A DNA stretch of 64,000 bases from Clostridia bacterium. GTDB taxonomy: Bacteria > Bacillota > Clostridia > Oscillospirales > Acutalibacteraceae. This document shows, piece after piece, positions 1 through 9,454 of this stretch. The stretch spans positions 46,384 to 110,383 of the forward strand of contig JAFYKZ010000001.1 of NCBI GenBank assembly GCA_017537365.1. Reading direction: 5' to 3'. Position 1 is the stretch's first letter, and every line of letters starts with the position of its first letter. The notes under the pieces are model-generated. The model had not been told where the DNA came from and searched no databases. It saw only the letters and a list, made by a program, of their open reading frames with translations. A program made the position numbers and the translations under genes.

Positions 1-1
1 T

Positions 2-1012
2 TATATTCAAGTTTGGAATGAAACCGATGCGATTTTGATTAAAGCAAAGTATGGAACGGGCGGTCCTTTGGGAAAAATTCCTGAGGATTACTATACCATT
101 TCGGTTGATGGCGCTGCTGATTTGCCTGAATATACCGAGTATTTCAGAGCGGCGGCAAAGGGTATTCATGAAGCGGATAGCGATACTAAATTTATGGTAA
201 ACTTCTGCGGTCAACATTGGTATTGCCTTATTTGGTATCTGGAAAGAGATGTTGAAATCGATGTTATCGGTTGGGATACATACGGCCAAAGCACCGACCA
301 TGCGGAAGCTACTAAAATGTTTAAGCAGGATTGCGATGAGTTATATGAAACCATTATTAAGAGATTTAATATTCCGGTTATTATATGCGAATCAAACACC
401 TCTCAAGAATTAATTCCCGATATAGCTTCAACAAAGAAGCTTGAAACTTATGAAACCCTATTGAATATGATGGACATTGCTTATACTTATGATTGGATAA
501 AGGGTTTCACCATTTATGAATTGTTAGATGAGCCATATTTGCAGCAAGGTGAGCAAACTTGGGGTATGGTCGAATGCGATTCAAACGGAATAATCGGTGA
601 AGAAAAGCCGATTTATTGGGAAATTCAAAAGCGTTTGGGCGGAAATGAAAATCTAAAAATGCTTAATAGAAGTATCGTTGATTTAGTGCCTTATGAGAAA
701 TTAAAGGTTGATACAACCGATGATTCTCAAATAAACGGCAATAAAAACGAGAGTTCAGATTTGGTTGATAATGGGAATATGGATTTCGATTTTGATTTTA
801 ATATGGACGAAATTGATATCGGAACACCCGATGTTCTCGAAATTAAACCCGATACAATTGTAACGCAAACTAATATTGTAGAGAAAATTTTCAAAATGCC
901 TTGGTTTATTTTAATCCCTTCGGCAATAGGTATATTTTTGCTTATAGGCGGAGCGGTTGTGGCTTTCGTTGTTATTGATAAAAAGCGAACAAGGAAAAAA
1001 TCGGCAAAATAA
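2..1012 (+). CDS. Membrane-anchored clan GH-A glycoside hydrolase (5' end outside window)
   Basis: The reading frame is open from base 2, before any start codon, and its first residues are YIQVWNETDA. This aligns with the acid/base strand of the full-length paralogues at 20289 and 62312 (FQVWNEVD, FQLWNELE), so the N-terminal third lies upstream of the window and the TTG at 35 is not the start. The acid/base Glu codon is at 20-22 and the putative nucleophile Glu, in a VIICESNT context, is at 389-391. A charged linker rich in Asp and Asn leads to a C-terminal membrane segment (about 895-990) and an RTRKKS tail. Role: cell-surface polysaccharide hydrolysis, first gene seen of cassette A. The GH family cannot be fixed from sequence alone. 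Confidence 0.88.
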   Translation, partial: YIQVWNETDAILIKAKYGTGGPLGKIPEDYYTISVDGAADLPEYTEYFRAAAKGIHEADSDTKFMVNFCGQHWYCLIWYLERDVEIDVIGWDTYGQSTDHAEATKMFKQDCDELYETIIKRFNIPVIICESNTSQELIPDIASTKKLETYETLLNMMDIAYTYDWIKGFTIYELLDEPYLQQGEQTWGMVECDSNGIIGEEKPIYWEIQKRLGGNENLKMLNRSIVDLVPYEKLKVDTTDDSQINGNKNESSDLVDNGNMDFDFDFNMDEIDIGTPDVLEIKPDTIVTQTNIVEKIFKMPWFILIPSAIGIFLLIGGAVVAFVVIDKKRTRKKSAK

Positions 1013-1199
1013 TTAATCAGGTTTTATTGGTGGCAAAATGAATTAGATTATATAAAAATTGCTGCCTAATAAATATAAATTTGAAATTAAACTGCTGTTA
1101 TATGTAAGTAGAGAGACGGAATAATGGCGGTTTTTTAGGGGGCGTGATAATTATATTTTTCACGGGTTCTCAAAATTTTTAAAAGGAGTTGTTTTAAAG

Positions 1200-4100
1200 A
1201 TGACTAAAAAGAAACTTTTAGCGGTTGTTTTATGCGCTGTGATTCTTGCAACTCAGTTTGCAATGCTGGGCGGCGTGCTTGGTGTTAGTGCAGCAGCAAA
1301 TTATACCGCGCTTAGCGGAAGAAATGATTTCCTTATGGGCGTTAATATTCATCCTGTTGGAAATTCCGCGGCATATAACGAAAAGCAATATGCTGCAATT
1401 TTCGATGCTAAAAATTTAGGCTCAAACATCATTCGTATTGATGGTTTACCTGCACTTGGCGATACAAAGGGTTATGACTATTATAAGTCAGTAGGCGATG
1501 TTGCCGCAACAAAAGATATGCAGGTTATGCTTGTTGCTAATGCATTTAAAAATTATTTATGCGATGCAAACGGAAATTATTTAACTGCATCTCAACTTGA
1601 TTTAAATGCTATTTCTGCTCATTTTACTGAGCTTGCAACTGCTTTAAAAGGCAACGTTAAATATTACCAACTCGGTAATGAAATGGATAATGGCTATTTT
1701 ACTGATTCTTTATTTAATGGTTCAGGCGAAAACTTTAATAAAGGTTATAACACTGATGAGATAACTGCCGCAGCTGTTGCTATTAATGTTGCAAGAAATG
1801 CTATTAAGGCTGCCGACCCCGATGCTCAGGTTGGCGTTAACTTCGGTTATTATCATAGAGGTTTTATTCATGGTTTAAAAACTGTTGACTGTGATTTAAC
1901 AACCGCAGAAACCCAAACTTTAACTTTGGATTATATCGGTATGGATTTCTATTCAAATATGATCGATGAGGGATTGTTTGGTTCTGTTGACTATACCGAT
2001 AATATCGAAGACTTAGCAAAATATGATGAGCCTATAATTGTTTGCGAGGCTAATATTGCAGCTGAAGGCTGGGATAACAATAACCATGATAATGTTACCT
2101 ATGATGAGGATGCCGATTGGCTTGCAGAATTTGCAACCTATTGCTACAATAGCGATGATGTCGCAGGTTTTATTGCTTATGAGTTGTATGATGAGCCGGC
2201 TTTAGGCGGCGATTCATTCTATAAAGAAAAGTTCTTTGGACTTATTGATAAATATGGCAATAAGAAAGAAACTTATACTGCTTTGCAACAACTTTTCGGC
2301 GGTGTTGATGCTGAGCGCGGTGAAATAACAGAGGTTACTGCTGAAACAGTAGGTGATACTGTTACCGGAACATTGATTGATGGTATTTATGAGAATGATA
2401 ATACTTTTGCTCTCAAATATTCGGATTCAAACTTTGTTTTTGCTGATAATTTAGCAACTGTTGATTTATCAGGCGGTGATACTGAGGCATTTAGAGATTC
2501 TGATTTCTTTGAGTTTGATTTATATGTTGAAGATGCTGCTGCTTTAAAGGCTGCCGCTGCTGATGTTGGCGGAGTGTTATATGTTCAGGTGTTCGGAACT
2601 AATGGTGAAAACCGTTTGGCAACAGATATTCCTTTAAGCGTAATCAAAAACGATGGTTGGAATCATATTGCGCTTCATAGAAGAGCTTTCACACAAGGTA
2701 AGGAATCCGCTTTCACATGCGTAAATAAAGTTGTTATAAGACTCAGAACCCCTTCCGCTAAGTCGGAGACAAAGGTAGCTATTACAGGCATGAAAATTGC
2801 GGTTGCAAATGTTTGCAAAACAAGAGTTACAAGCCAAAACAAAGCTGAAATGGGTGATGTTTATCAAAATCAGCTTGGCGCAGGCGCTTATGTTGCACGT
2901 TGGGGCGAGAGTTCGGGTGCTAGAACCGAGTATCCTCTTAAAGCTTTGAATGTTGGTAATGCTAATTTAAGTGGAATTTTTGATAAAGGTTTTATTGAGT
3001 TTGATTTCTATGTAGAAAATTATGAAAACCTTATGAAATCACTTTCAGAAGATGTTAACGGAAACGCTCATAGCTTGGAGCTTAATTTCTATATTTCAAG
3101 TAATGCCACTGCTATAAATGGCAATTTCTTTAGATATAACTTAGCTCCTCATTTAAAACAAGACGGTTGGAACCATGTTGTTTTACAATTCAAGGGTGCG
3201 GTAACGGGTAATGTTTATACACCTATCCAAACCGCTTCAATGGAACAAACATCGGTTAAATCTTTCGGTCTTAGATTTGTAGGAACTCCTGCCGGAAATA
3301 TTGCAGCTGCAAACGATGTTTTTGCTATCAAAAATCTTACAGCTTCAATATTTGCAAATCCTGTAAACAATCAAACTGTAGGTGAAGTTCAAGGAACTGT
3401 TTTTGAAGATGCTAAAATGTCTACCACGGTAAATAGCGATTATCGTATCTATGATAGTGGTAAAGTATTTAATGCAAATCTTTCGGGAGCTTGGTCAAGT
3501 GAGGCAGGACTTATTGAGTTCGACCTGTATGTTTCTGATGTAGATGCCCTCAAAAAGTCTATGAGCAAAGGCTCATACTTTACATTACTGGTTGTTGGTA
3601 ACAATTCATTAAATCGTGAGGCACATTTCTCATTTGCGGGAAGTGGGATAACAAAGAACGGCTGGAATCATATTGTGCTTTCAAGACAGAACTTTACCGG
3701 AAGCGGTTCTGATTGGAGCTCTGTAACAAGAGTGATTCTTGGTTTCTATGTTTATAACAACAATGCACCTAAGCCTACTGATGAGTGCAAGAGCCTTGTT
3801 TACGGTATTGCTAACTTTAAAGGAACTAAGATAACAAAAACTACTGCAACCGAGAATAAGCTTCACACTAGTCAGTTATCAAATGGAGCACAGACCAATT
3901 CTCTTGCAAGCAATGGAACACTTAAAGATAGCGGTATTGCTTTAGAAGTTAAAAATCTTTCTCCAACAGCAAATTATTCTGCTTTATTTGAGAAAGGAAG
4001 TATCGAGTTTGATTTTTATGTGCCCGATTATGAAGGTCTTATGAAATCCCTTAAACAGGATATAAACGGCAATGCACACGATTTGACTCTTTGTTTCTAT

Positions 4101-5423
4101 ATTTCGAGCAATAAGGATTCGATAAAGAGCAATTTCTTTAGATATGATCTTGGCGCTCAACTTAAAAATGATGGTTGGAACCATATTGTTTTATCCTTCA
4201 AGGGTAAAGATGAAAAAGATCCAACCTCACCGATTGAAACTGCAGGTCTTGACCAAACAGCTATTAAAACTTTTGGTATCAGAATAACCGGTACGGCTGC
4301 AGGTAAAATTGCTGCCGGTTGGGATATGTTTGCTATGACCAATATTGTTGCAACTTTCCCTGGAATAAAGAAACCAGCGGTTGATAATATTGCTAATTTG
4401 GAAACAATGATTTTTGATAGTATGCAAGAAGTTGAGCTTTCTTCTAGTTTCTCAACTTATATTCACAACAGCTTATCTTCTGCTGTAAACACAGTGATTG
4501 CAGGCGAAAATCCTGAGTATATCGAGTTTGATTTCTATGTAGAGGATTATGAAACCTTTACTGCTGCATTAAGCGCAGGAAGCAATCATTTAATCGTTAG
4601 AATTTCTTCAAATACTGATGACTTTAATCGCGATAGCCTTACAGCGGTTGACCTTGAAAAGTATATTACTAAGTCGGGTTGGAACCATATTCAAATTCCG
4701 TTCTCAGCATTTGAAAAGGGAAGCACAAGCGGAACATATAACGCAAGTGCGCTTCGTCAAATCAGATTCAGATTTAACGGAACAACAACTAATTCAACAG
4801 GTGATGCTAAGGGTATGGCTCTTGCAGTTGCAAATATTGCGGCAACAACCGATATGATTGTTCCAACTGATGTTATGAATGAGTATAACGCTATTATCGA
4901 TGGTACTGCTAATATCAGCGTTGCAGGTGATGGTTATACAGTTGATTTCGCTGAGCCTATGGACATTTCAAACGATAATTTATTTGAAATGGATGCATTT
5001 GTTTCGGATGCTCAGTTAAACAATATTTTGGTTATGTTTGTAGATGTTAATGGCTTGAGTGCTATGTATGATTTCGCAGAATTAAACACCAAATGGAATC
5101 ATTTGGCGGTTCGTTTAGATGATTTCGTGGTTGATGATGGCTTCGATGCAACTCAAGTTGTAAGCTGTATGTTAATGTCTGAAACAACAGGTAACGGCGA
5201 AGTAACTGTTGCTAATTTCTATACCGCTTTCTATCTTGAAGGCGATGGAAATCGCGATGGCGCTGTTGATGTTAAGGATATTATTCGTATGAAGAATTAT
5301 ATTCTTAATAACACCTCAGTAGGCAATAAGATTGCTATGAATGTTGATGGTGAAGATGAAGTTGTTAACGGTGTTGACTTAACTGAATTGAAATATTATT
5401 TATTAACTAATACTTGGCGTTAA
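1200..5423 (+). CDS. Secreted GH-A hydrolase with six WNHI modules and a dockerin
   Basis: This 1407-residue secreted enzyme has a signal peptide at residues 1-32 and a clan GH-A TIM-barrel at about 38-370. The likely acid/base is E161 (QLGNEMD) and the likely nucleophile E283 (IVCEANI), followed by GFIAYELYDEP. Six tandem beta-rich modules follow, each centred on a Gly-Trp-Asn-His-Ile-like motif near residues 485, 655, 820, 991, 1159 and 1297, with an IEFDFYVEDYE-type strand in front. The C-terminus is a type I dockerin-like tail: the first calcium loop (GDGNRDGAVDVKD) is good and the second is degenerate. It is expected to bind a cohesin scaffold and to cut and bind plant polysaccharide outside the cell. 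The start has a strong AAAAGGAG site at 1180-1187. A GAGAGACGGA box lies 89 bases upstream of the ATG, as in the paralogue at 57294. Confidence 0.88.
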   Translation: MTKKKLLAVVLCAVILATQFAMLGGVLGVSAAANYTALSGRNDFLMGVNIHPVGNSAAYNEKQYAAIFDAKNLGSNIIRIDGLPALGDTKGYDYYKSVGDVAATKDMQVMLVANAFKNYLCDANGNYLTASQLDLNAISAHFTELATALKGNVKYYQLGNEMDNGYFTDSLFNGSGENFNKGYNTDEITAAAVAINVARNAIKAADPDAQVGVNFGYYHRGFIHGLKTVDCDLTTAETQTLTLDYIGMDFYSNMIDEGLFGSVDYTDNIEDLAKYDEPIIVCEANIAAEGWDNNNHDNVTYDEDADWLAEFATYCYNSDDVAGFIAYELYDEPALGGDSFYKEKFFGLIDKYGNKKETYTALQQLFGGVDAERGEITEVTAETVGDTVTGTLIDGIYENDNTFALKYSDSNFVFADNLATVDLSGGDTEAFRDSDFFEFDLYVEDAAALKAAAADVGGVLYVQVFGTNGENRLATDIPLSVIKNDGWNHIALHRRAFTQGKESAFTCVNKVVIRLRTPSAKSETKVAITGMKIAVANVCKTRVTSQNKAEMGDVYQNQLGAGAYVARWGESSGARTEYPLKALNVGNANLSGIFDKGFIEFDFYVENYENLMKSLSEDVNGNAHSLELNFYISSNATAINGNFFRYNLAPHLKQDGWNHVVLQFKGAVTGNVYTPIQTASMEQTSVKSFGLRFVGTPAGNIAAANDVFAIKNLTASIFANPVNNQTVGEVQGTVFEDAKMSTTVNSDYRIYDSGKVFNANLSGAWSSEAGLIEFDLYVSDVDALKKSMSKGSYFTLLVVGNNSLNREAHFSFAGSGITKNGWNHIVLSRQNFTGSGSDWSSVTRVILGFYVYNNNAPKPTDECKSLVYGIANFKGTKITKTTATENKLHTSQLSNGAQTNSLASNGTLKDSGIALEVKNLSPTANYSALFEKGSIEFDFYVPDYEGLMKSLKQDINGNAHDLTLCFYISSNKDSIKSNFFRYDLGAQLKNDGWNHIVLSFKGKDEKDPTSPIETAGLDQTAIKTFGIRITGTAAGKIAAGWDMFAMTNIVATFPGIKKPAVDNIANLETMIFDSMQEVELSSSFSTYIHNSLSSAVNTVIAGENPEYIEFDFYVEDYETFTAALSAGSNHLIVRISSNTDDFNRDSLTAVDLEKYITKSGWNHIQIPFSAFEKGSTSGTYNASALRQIRFRFNGTTTNSTGDAKGMALAVANIAATTDMIVPTDVMNEYNAIIDGTANISVAGDGYTVDFAEPMDISNDNLFEMDAFVSDAQLNNILVMFVDVNGLSAMYDFAELNTKWNHLAVRLDDFVVDDGFDATQVVSCMLMSETTGNGEVTVANFYTAFYLEGDGNRDGAVDVKDIIRMKNYILNNTSVGNKIAMNVDGEDEVVNGVDLTELKYYLLTNTWR

Positions 5424-5434
5424 GCTAAATTAAA

Positions 5435-5464
5435 ACAAAGGGTGGGTTTCCGCCCACCCTTTGT
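5435..5464 (+). terminator. Intrinsic terminator after dockerin gene
   Basis: A perfect 12-bp stem (5435-5446 with 5453-5464) encloses a TTTCCG loop. The following tract is only weakly T-rich (TATTAAAATTT), so partial read-through is plausible. A sequence-related hairpin sits at the same place in cassette B (25611-25634). Confidence 0.8.
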
Positions 5465-5470
5465 TATTAA

Positions 5471-5550
5471 AATTTATAAAACGAATAATAGTTATTTGCT
5501 TAAAATGGTTATTATTGGTTTTACAAATTTCATTGAAAGGAATTTAAAAA
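5471..5550 (+). promoter_or_regulatory. Conserved leader of the module-array gene
   Basis: These 80 bases match 25745-25825 almost throughout. Shared blocks are AATTTATAAAACGA, TATTTGC and TTATTATTGGTTTTACAAATTT, ending in the GAAAGGAAT ribosome binding region. Non-coding conservation between two diverged cassettes, just after a terminator, suggests a promoter or a 5' regulatory RNA. No clean -35/-10 pair could be fixed. Confidence 0.5.
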
Positions 5551-8500
5551 ATGAAAGTAAGCTTTAAAGGGATAATATGTATTTTGGTATCAATATGTAT
5601 TGTATTAACGGCATTACCGATTATGTTTGGGGTAATGGCTGATTCAACCGAGCCTGAATTATCTAATAGATGTGATATGGTGATAAGCGAAGACGGTACA
5701 AATACCGATTTTGGCTCAAAATATAACGACCTTCCAACAAAAACCAGAATAACATTATCACCGGTAATAGATTTATCAGCTTATGAGAATTTTGAGTTTG
5801 ATATATATGTTGAGGATGCTGTTGCGCTTATAGATGCAATAGAAAACACACCGGGAAATAACCCGCAGGGAATAGGTTTCTATTTTAGCTCGGCAACAAA
5901 TACCACACTTTCTCTTACAAGAAATCAAGCTTATTTTGATTTTACCGAGCAAATAATCGCTGATGGTTGGAATCATATTTCATTTTCAAAATCTGATTTA
6001 AATTTCAGTGCTACCGCTATAAATTGGGGCAGTATTAAATATATATTCCTTAAATTCAGTGATAATATAACAAATGCTTATGGCGATGATTTAAAAGAAA
6101 CAACTATTAAATTAAGAAATATATGCACAATTTTAGATATACCCGAAATAGCTGAGGGTAATACCGTAATTTATTCCGACTTTTTAAAGAATAAATTAGG
6201 CAAAAATGAAAATTCATTATATAGCGAGATTGCTTCTAGTTTTACTGTTTCTGATATAGAATCGGTTGATATTTCTAAAAATACCCATATCGGTATAGAT
6301 TTTAAGGTTTCTGATTTTGAAAAATTTAATGCTTTGATTGATAATGAAGATATTTTCGCAAGATTAGGTTTAATAACTGATAATGGAAATATTTTAGTTG
6401 AGTTTGATAGTATAAGAAATGGCGCAAAATCAGGTTGGTATAATATGATAGCGGCTCTTGGTTCTACTAAACCTGAAAAAATAACAGGCTTTTATTTTGA
6501 ACTTGTTAATTCGGAAAACGGGGCAAAATTAGGTGAAAACCATGCTCTTGTTTTGAGTATTGCTAATATCTACGGAATAAATATAGCTAAAACCGATGCG
6601 AATACTTTATATGGCGAAGCGGTAACTAATTTTGGCGTTCAATTTAAAGAAATTTCAAGCGGAAAAGCTTATAAAGACTTTAAAATTTTTGCAAACGGAA
6701 ACTTTGATTCAATAAATAATAGTGAATATATTGAATTTGATTTATATATCGAAGATTATGAAAGCTTTAAGAATTCTTTTTCTAAAGATGCTGGTAATAC
6801 CGATATTTCGGTTGATTTGCAGTTATCGGTTTCTAATAACGAGGATTTAAACGGTAATACCTTAACCTTCTCAAACATTCAAGAAAAAATAGTTTATAGT
6901 GGATTTAATCATATTATTTTGCCTATTTCGAGCGGTGTTAATAACGGTTTTGATAATTCTGATACCATAAAATCATATAGTCTTGAAATTTCGGGCGCAA
7001 ATAAAGATAATAAAACCTCTTATGCTCAAAAAATTGTTATAATTGATAGCCTTTATGCTACAAAATATCAAACCCCTGATGCTTCAAATAAGTATGATGA
7101 AATTTCTGTTTTATCGGAAAATGGCAAACAGTGGAATATGGGCAACACTTTTGCAAATAGCAGTACGGGAGAATATCATTTAACAAATGCTGCAAATTTC
7201 AGCGAGGCTATGTTTGTTGAATTTGATATTTATATTCAAAATTACGATGCTTTGATGTCGGTTATGCAAAAAGGTAATGTTAAGGGCATCACAATGAGCT
7301 TTTCCTCAACAAATACCAATGATTATACAAAAGATAGCCGCAGCACAAACTTTTTAAAACATATAACTCATAGCGGATGGAATCATATTTGTATACCTTT
7401 GGGTGATTTCCAAAAAGGGAACACATCAGGCACTCTAGATATTTCAAAAATATCAACATATCGTGTTTATTATAACGGAACAACTTCTTCTGAAACGAGC
7501 GTGCTTAAAGGTCAGTATGTTTCGGTTGCAAATATAGGTGGTTATGCAATTAAAGTTCCTTCTAAATATGCAGGTGAAAATGATGTTAAAGCAAATCTTA
7601 ATGCTGCTGCAACAAGTGGAACTTATGGGGGAAATTATAGTTTATCAATATCATCTGCGGTAAGCGAGCCGATTGATTTTAGTGGTTGTTCTTATATTGA
7701 ATTTGATATTTACATAGAAAATTATGAGGAATTCAAGAATTCCTTTAAAATCGATGCGGATGGAAAAGCGGTTGGGGTTGACCTTAAATTTGGTATCGGT
7801 ATGACTACTGTTTATGCCGATTCAAATGGTTATTATGAGTGGGGCAGTATTCAAAATAAAATAACCCATAGCGGTTGGAATCATATTGTTCTTGATATTG
7901 ATAGTCGTAGTCGTTCAAAAGGCGAGGCAAACAATAAGAAAACCATAGAGAATATACAATGCTTTAAAATGTGGTATGGTGGCGACGCTTATAAAAAAGG
8001 TGATTATCAAAACCTGATAGGTGATACAGTTGTTATAATTGCTAATATATGTTCTGCTAACATTCGTTTGCCTGAGCTTCCTAACAATGTTTTGGCCCAA
8101 ATAGGTACTTATGATAGTGCGACCTTGGGTGGATATTTCCACGATGCTGAATATAGACTTTTTGAGGAAAAATTAACCGCGGTTGATTTCTCTAAGGGAA
8201 CTGCAATAGAATTTGATATTTATATTGATGATTATGAGGCGTTGTTGGCGGCTGAGGAAGCAAGTGCAACAAATTATTCAGGCTTAGAGAGAACAAGAAA
8301 TTCAAAACTAGCTCTCTTTATATCTTCAACACCCGCAGGTCTTTGGGGACAATATGAAAAACCTCGAAATTATTTCAGCGCTTATATAACCATTTCTGAT
8401 AAAATAACCCATTCGGGTTGGAATCATGTTGTTGTTGGTAGAGCTGATTTTATAGCCCATAAACAAAACTTAGATTGGTCTAATATAACTGCTTGGAATG

Positions 8501-9429
8501 TTGCATTCACCGCAGGTTCAAATGTTCATAAAGAGGTTAATCCATCACCAAATGTTATGGTAAGTATTTGCAATATCGTTAATACGGGTGTTGTTTCGGA
8601 TATACCTAAGGATAACGATAAAACTGCATATCCTGATAAAAATGCCGCTTATATAAGTGATGCGGAAACCTTATCAGATTCTAACGGAACTTGGAATCCA
8701 AGCGCGGTATATGTTGATGAGGATTATAAATCCGAGGGCAAAGCTTCAATTCAATTAAAGTTAACTTATAGGTCTGAGGTTGAAGAAGCCTTTATGTATT
8801 ATCTTTTTGATGAAACGGCTGATATTAGTGATATTAAAACCTTAAACTTTGATTTCTTCGTTGATTTGCCGCAATTTATTCAAGCTTCGGGTAATAAAGC
8901 TGAAATTGTTATTGCAAATCATAGAAATGCAAACGATAACTATTATAAATGGAATATGAATTTTGATACCTTAAAATCAGGTTGGAATTCTTTTGCGCTT
9001 GATATAAACAAAGCGGCAAAATCGGGTAATCCGAATTTGAGAGAAGCTAAGGTTATAATGCTTAGATTTACCGAACTTAATATTGATGCAAAGGTTTTTG
9101 CGGAAATTGTTATAGGTTTGGATAACCTCAGATATATTTCTTCGGTTGGCAATAAAACCTTGAAAATTAATAGTGATGATTTATCGAACATGGATTCGGG
9201 ATATATAAATGATACCGATTTTTCAACCGATGGCGAAATTGTTGATGAAGGTCCATTGGTTATAACATCTGATCCTGAAACAAAAAATATTAAAAATATG
9301 AAAAGACTTATTTACCAAGATTATTTATCTTTGGGAATAATTCTTGGCATTGAAACCGTAGGACTTTTGGCTGCGGCAGGTTTATTTATACTTATTTATT
9401 GTTTAAGAAAGAAGAAAAAATCGGTTTAA
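5551..9429 (+). CDS. Membrane-anchored seven-module surface array, no catalytic domain
   Basis: This 1292-residue protein has a signal peptide (about 1-30) and seven tandem modules. Their core motifs lie near residues 138 (GWNHISF), 294 (GWYNMI), 450 (GFNHIIL), 608, 775, 956 and 1144 (GWNSFAL). A short acidic linker leads to one C-terminal membrane helix (about 1262-1284) and a RKKKKS tail. No glycosidase, dockerin or cohesin could be recognised. The modules share their strand pattern and core motif with those on the neighbouring dockerin enzymes, so a carbohydrate-binding role is likely but inferred. It would form a long cell-bound antenna that holds substrate near the anchored and dockerin-bearing hydrolases. 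Its paralogue is at 25826, and its first five modules are paralogous to the fusion protein at 53261. Confidence 0.85.
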   Translation: MKVSFKGIICILVSICIVLTALPIMFGVMADSTEPELSNRCDMVISEDGTNTDFGSKYNDLPTKTRITLSPVIDLSAYENFEFDIYVEDAVALIDAIENTPGNNPQGIGFYFSSATNTTLSLTRNQAYFDFTEQIIADGWNHISFSKSDLNFSATAINWGSIKYIFLKFSDNITNAYGDDLKETTIKLRNICTILDIPEIAEGNTVIYSDFLKNKLGKNENSLYSEIASSFTVSDIESVDISKNTHIGIDFKVSDFEKFNALIDNEDIFARLGLITDNGNILVEFDSIRNGAKSGWYNMIAALGSTKPEKITGFYFELVNSENGAKLGENHALVLSIANIYGINIAKTDANTLYGEAVTNFGVQFKEISSGKAYKDFKIFANGNFDSINNSEYIEFDLYIEDYESFKNSFSKDAGNTDISVDLQLSVSNNEDLNGNTLTFSNIQEKIVYSGFNHIILPISSGVNNGFDNSDTIKSYSLEISGANKDNKTSYAQKIVIIDSLYATKYQTPDASNKYDEISVLSENGKQWNMGNTFANSSTGEYHLTNAANFSEAMFVEFDIYIQNYDALMSVMQKGNVKGITMSFSSTNTNDYTKDSRSTNFLKHITHSGWNHICIPLGDFQKGNTSGTLDISKISTYRVYYNGTTSSETSVLKGQYVSVANIGGYAIKVPSKYAGENDVKANLNAAATSGTYGGNYSLSISSAVSEPIDFSGCSYIEFDIYIENYEEFKNSFKIDADGKAVGVDLKFGIGMTTVYADSNGYYEWGSIQNKITHSGWNHIVLDIDSRSRSKGEANNKKTIENIQCFKMWYGGDAYKKGDYQNLIGDTVVIIANICSANIRLPELPNNVLAQIGTYDSATLGGYFHDAEYRLFEEKLTAVDFSKGTAIEFDIYIDDYEALLAAEEASATNYSGLERTRNSKLALFISSTPAGLWGQYEKPRNYFSAYITISDKITHSGWNHVVVGRADFIAHKQNLDWSNITAWNVAFTAGSNVHKEVNPSPNVMVSICNIVNTGVVSDIPKDNDKTAYPDKNAAYISDAETLSDSNGTWNPSAVYVDEDYKSEGKASIQLKLTYRSEVEEAFMYYLFDETADISDIKTLNFDFFVDLPQFIQASGNKAEIVIANHRNANDNYYKWNMNFDTLKSGWNSFALDINKAAKSGNPNLREAKVIMLRFTELNIDAKVFAEIVIGLDNLRYISSVGNKTLKINSDDLSNMDSGYINDTDFSTDGEIVDEGPLVITSDPETKNIKNMKRLIYQDYLSLGIILGIETVGLLAAAGLFILIYCLRKKKKSV

Positions 9430-9454
9430 AATTTAGATTGAGAGGATGAAAATA

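Noticed and set aside
35..1012. A complete gene starting at TTG 35
   Set aside because: The frame is open to base 2 with the homologous active-site strand, so the gene is truncated by the window.
5551..9429. A cellulosome scaffoldin
   Set aside because: The modules carry binding-module-like motifs shared with enzymes; no cohesin pattern was seen.
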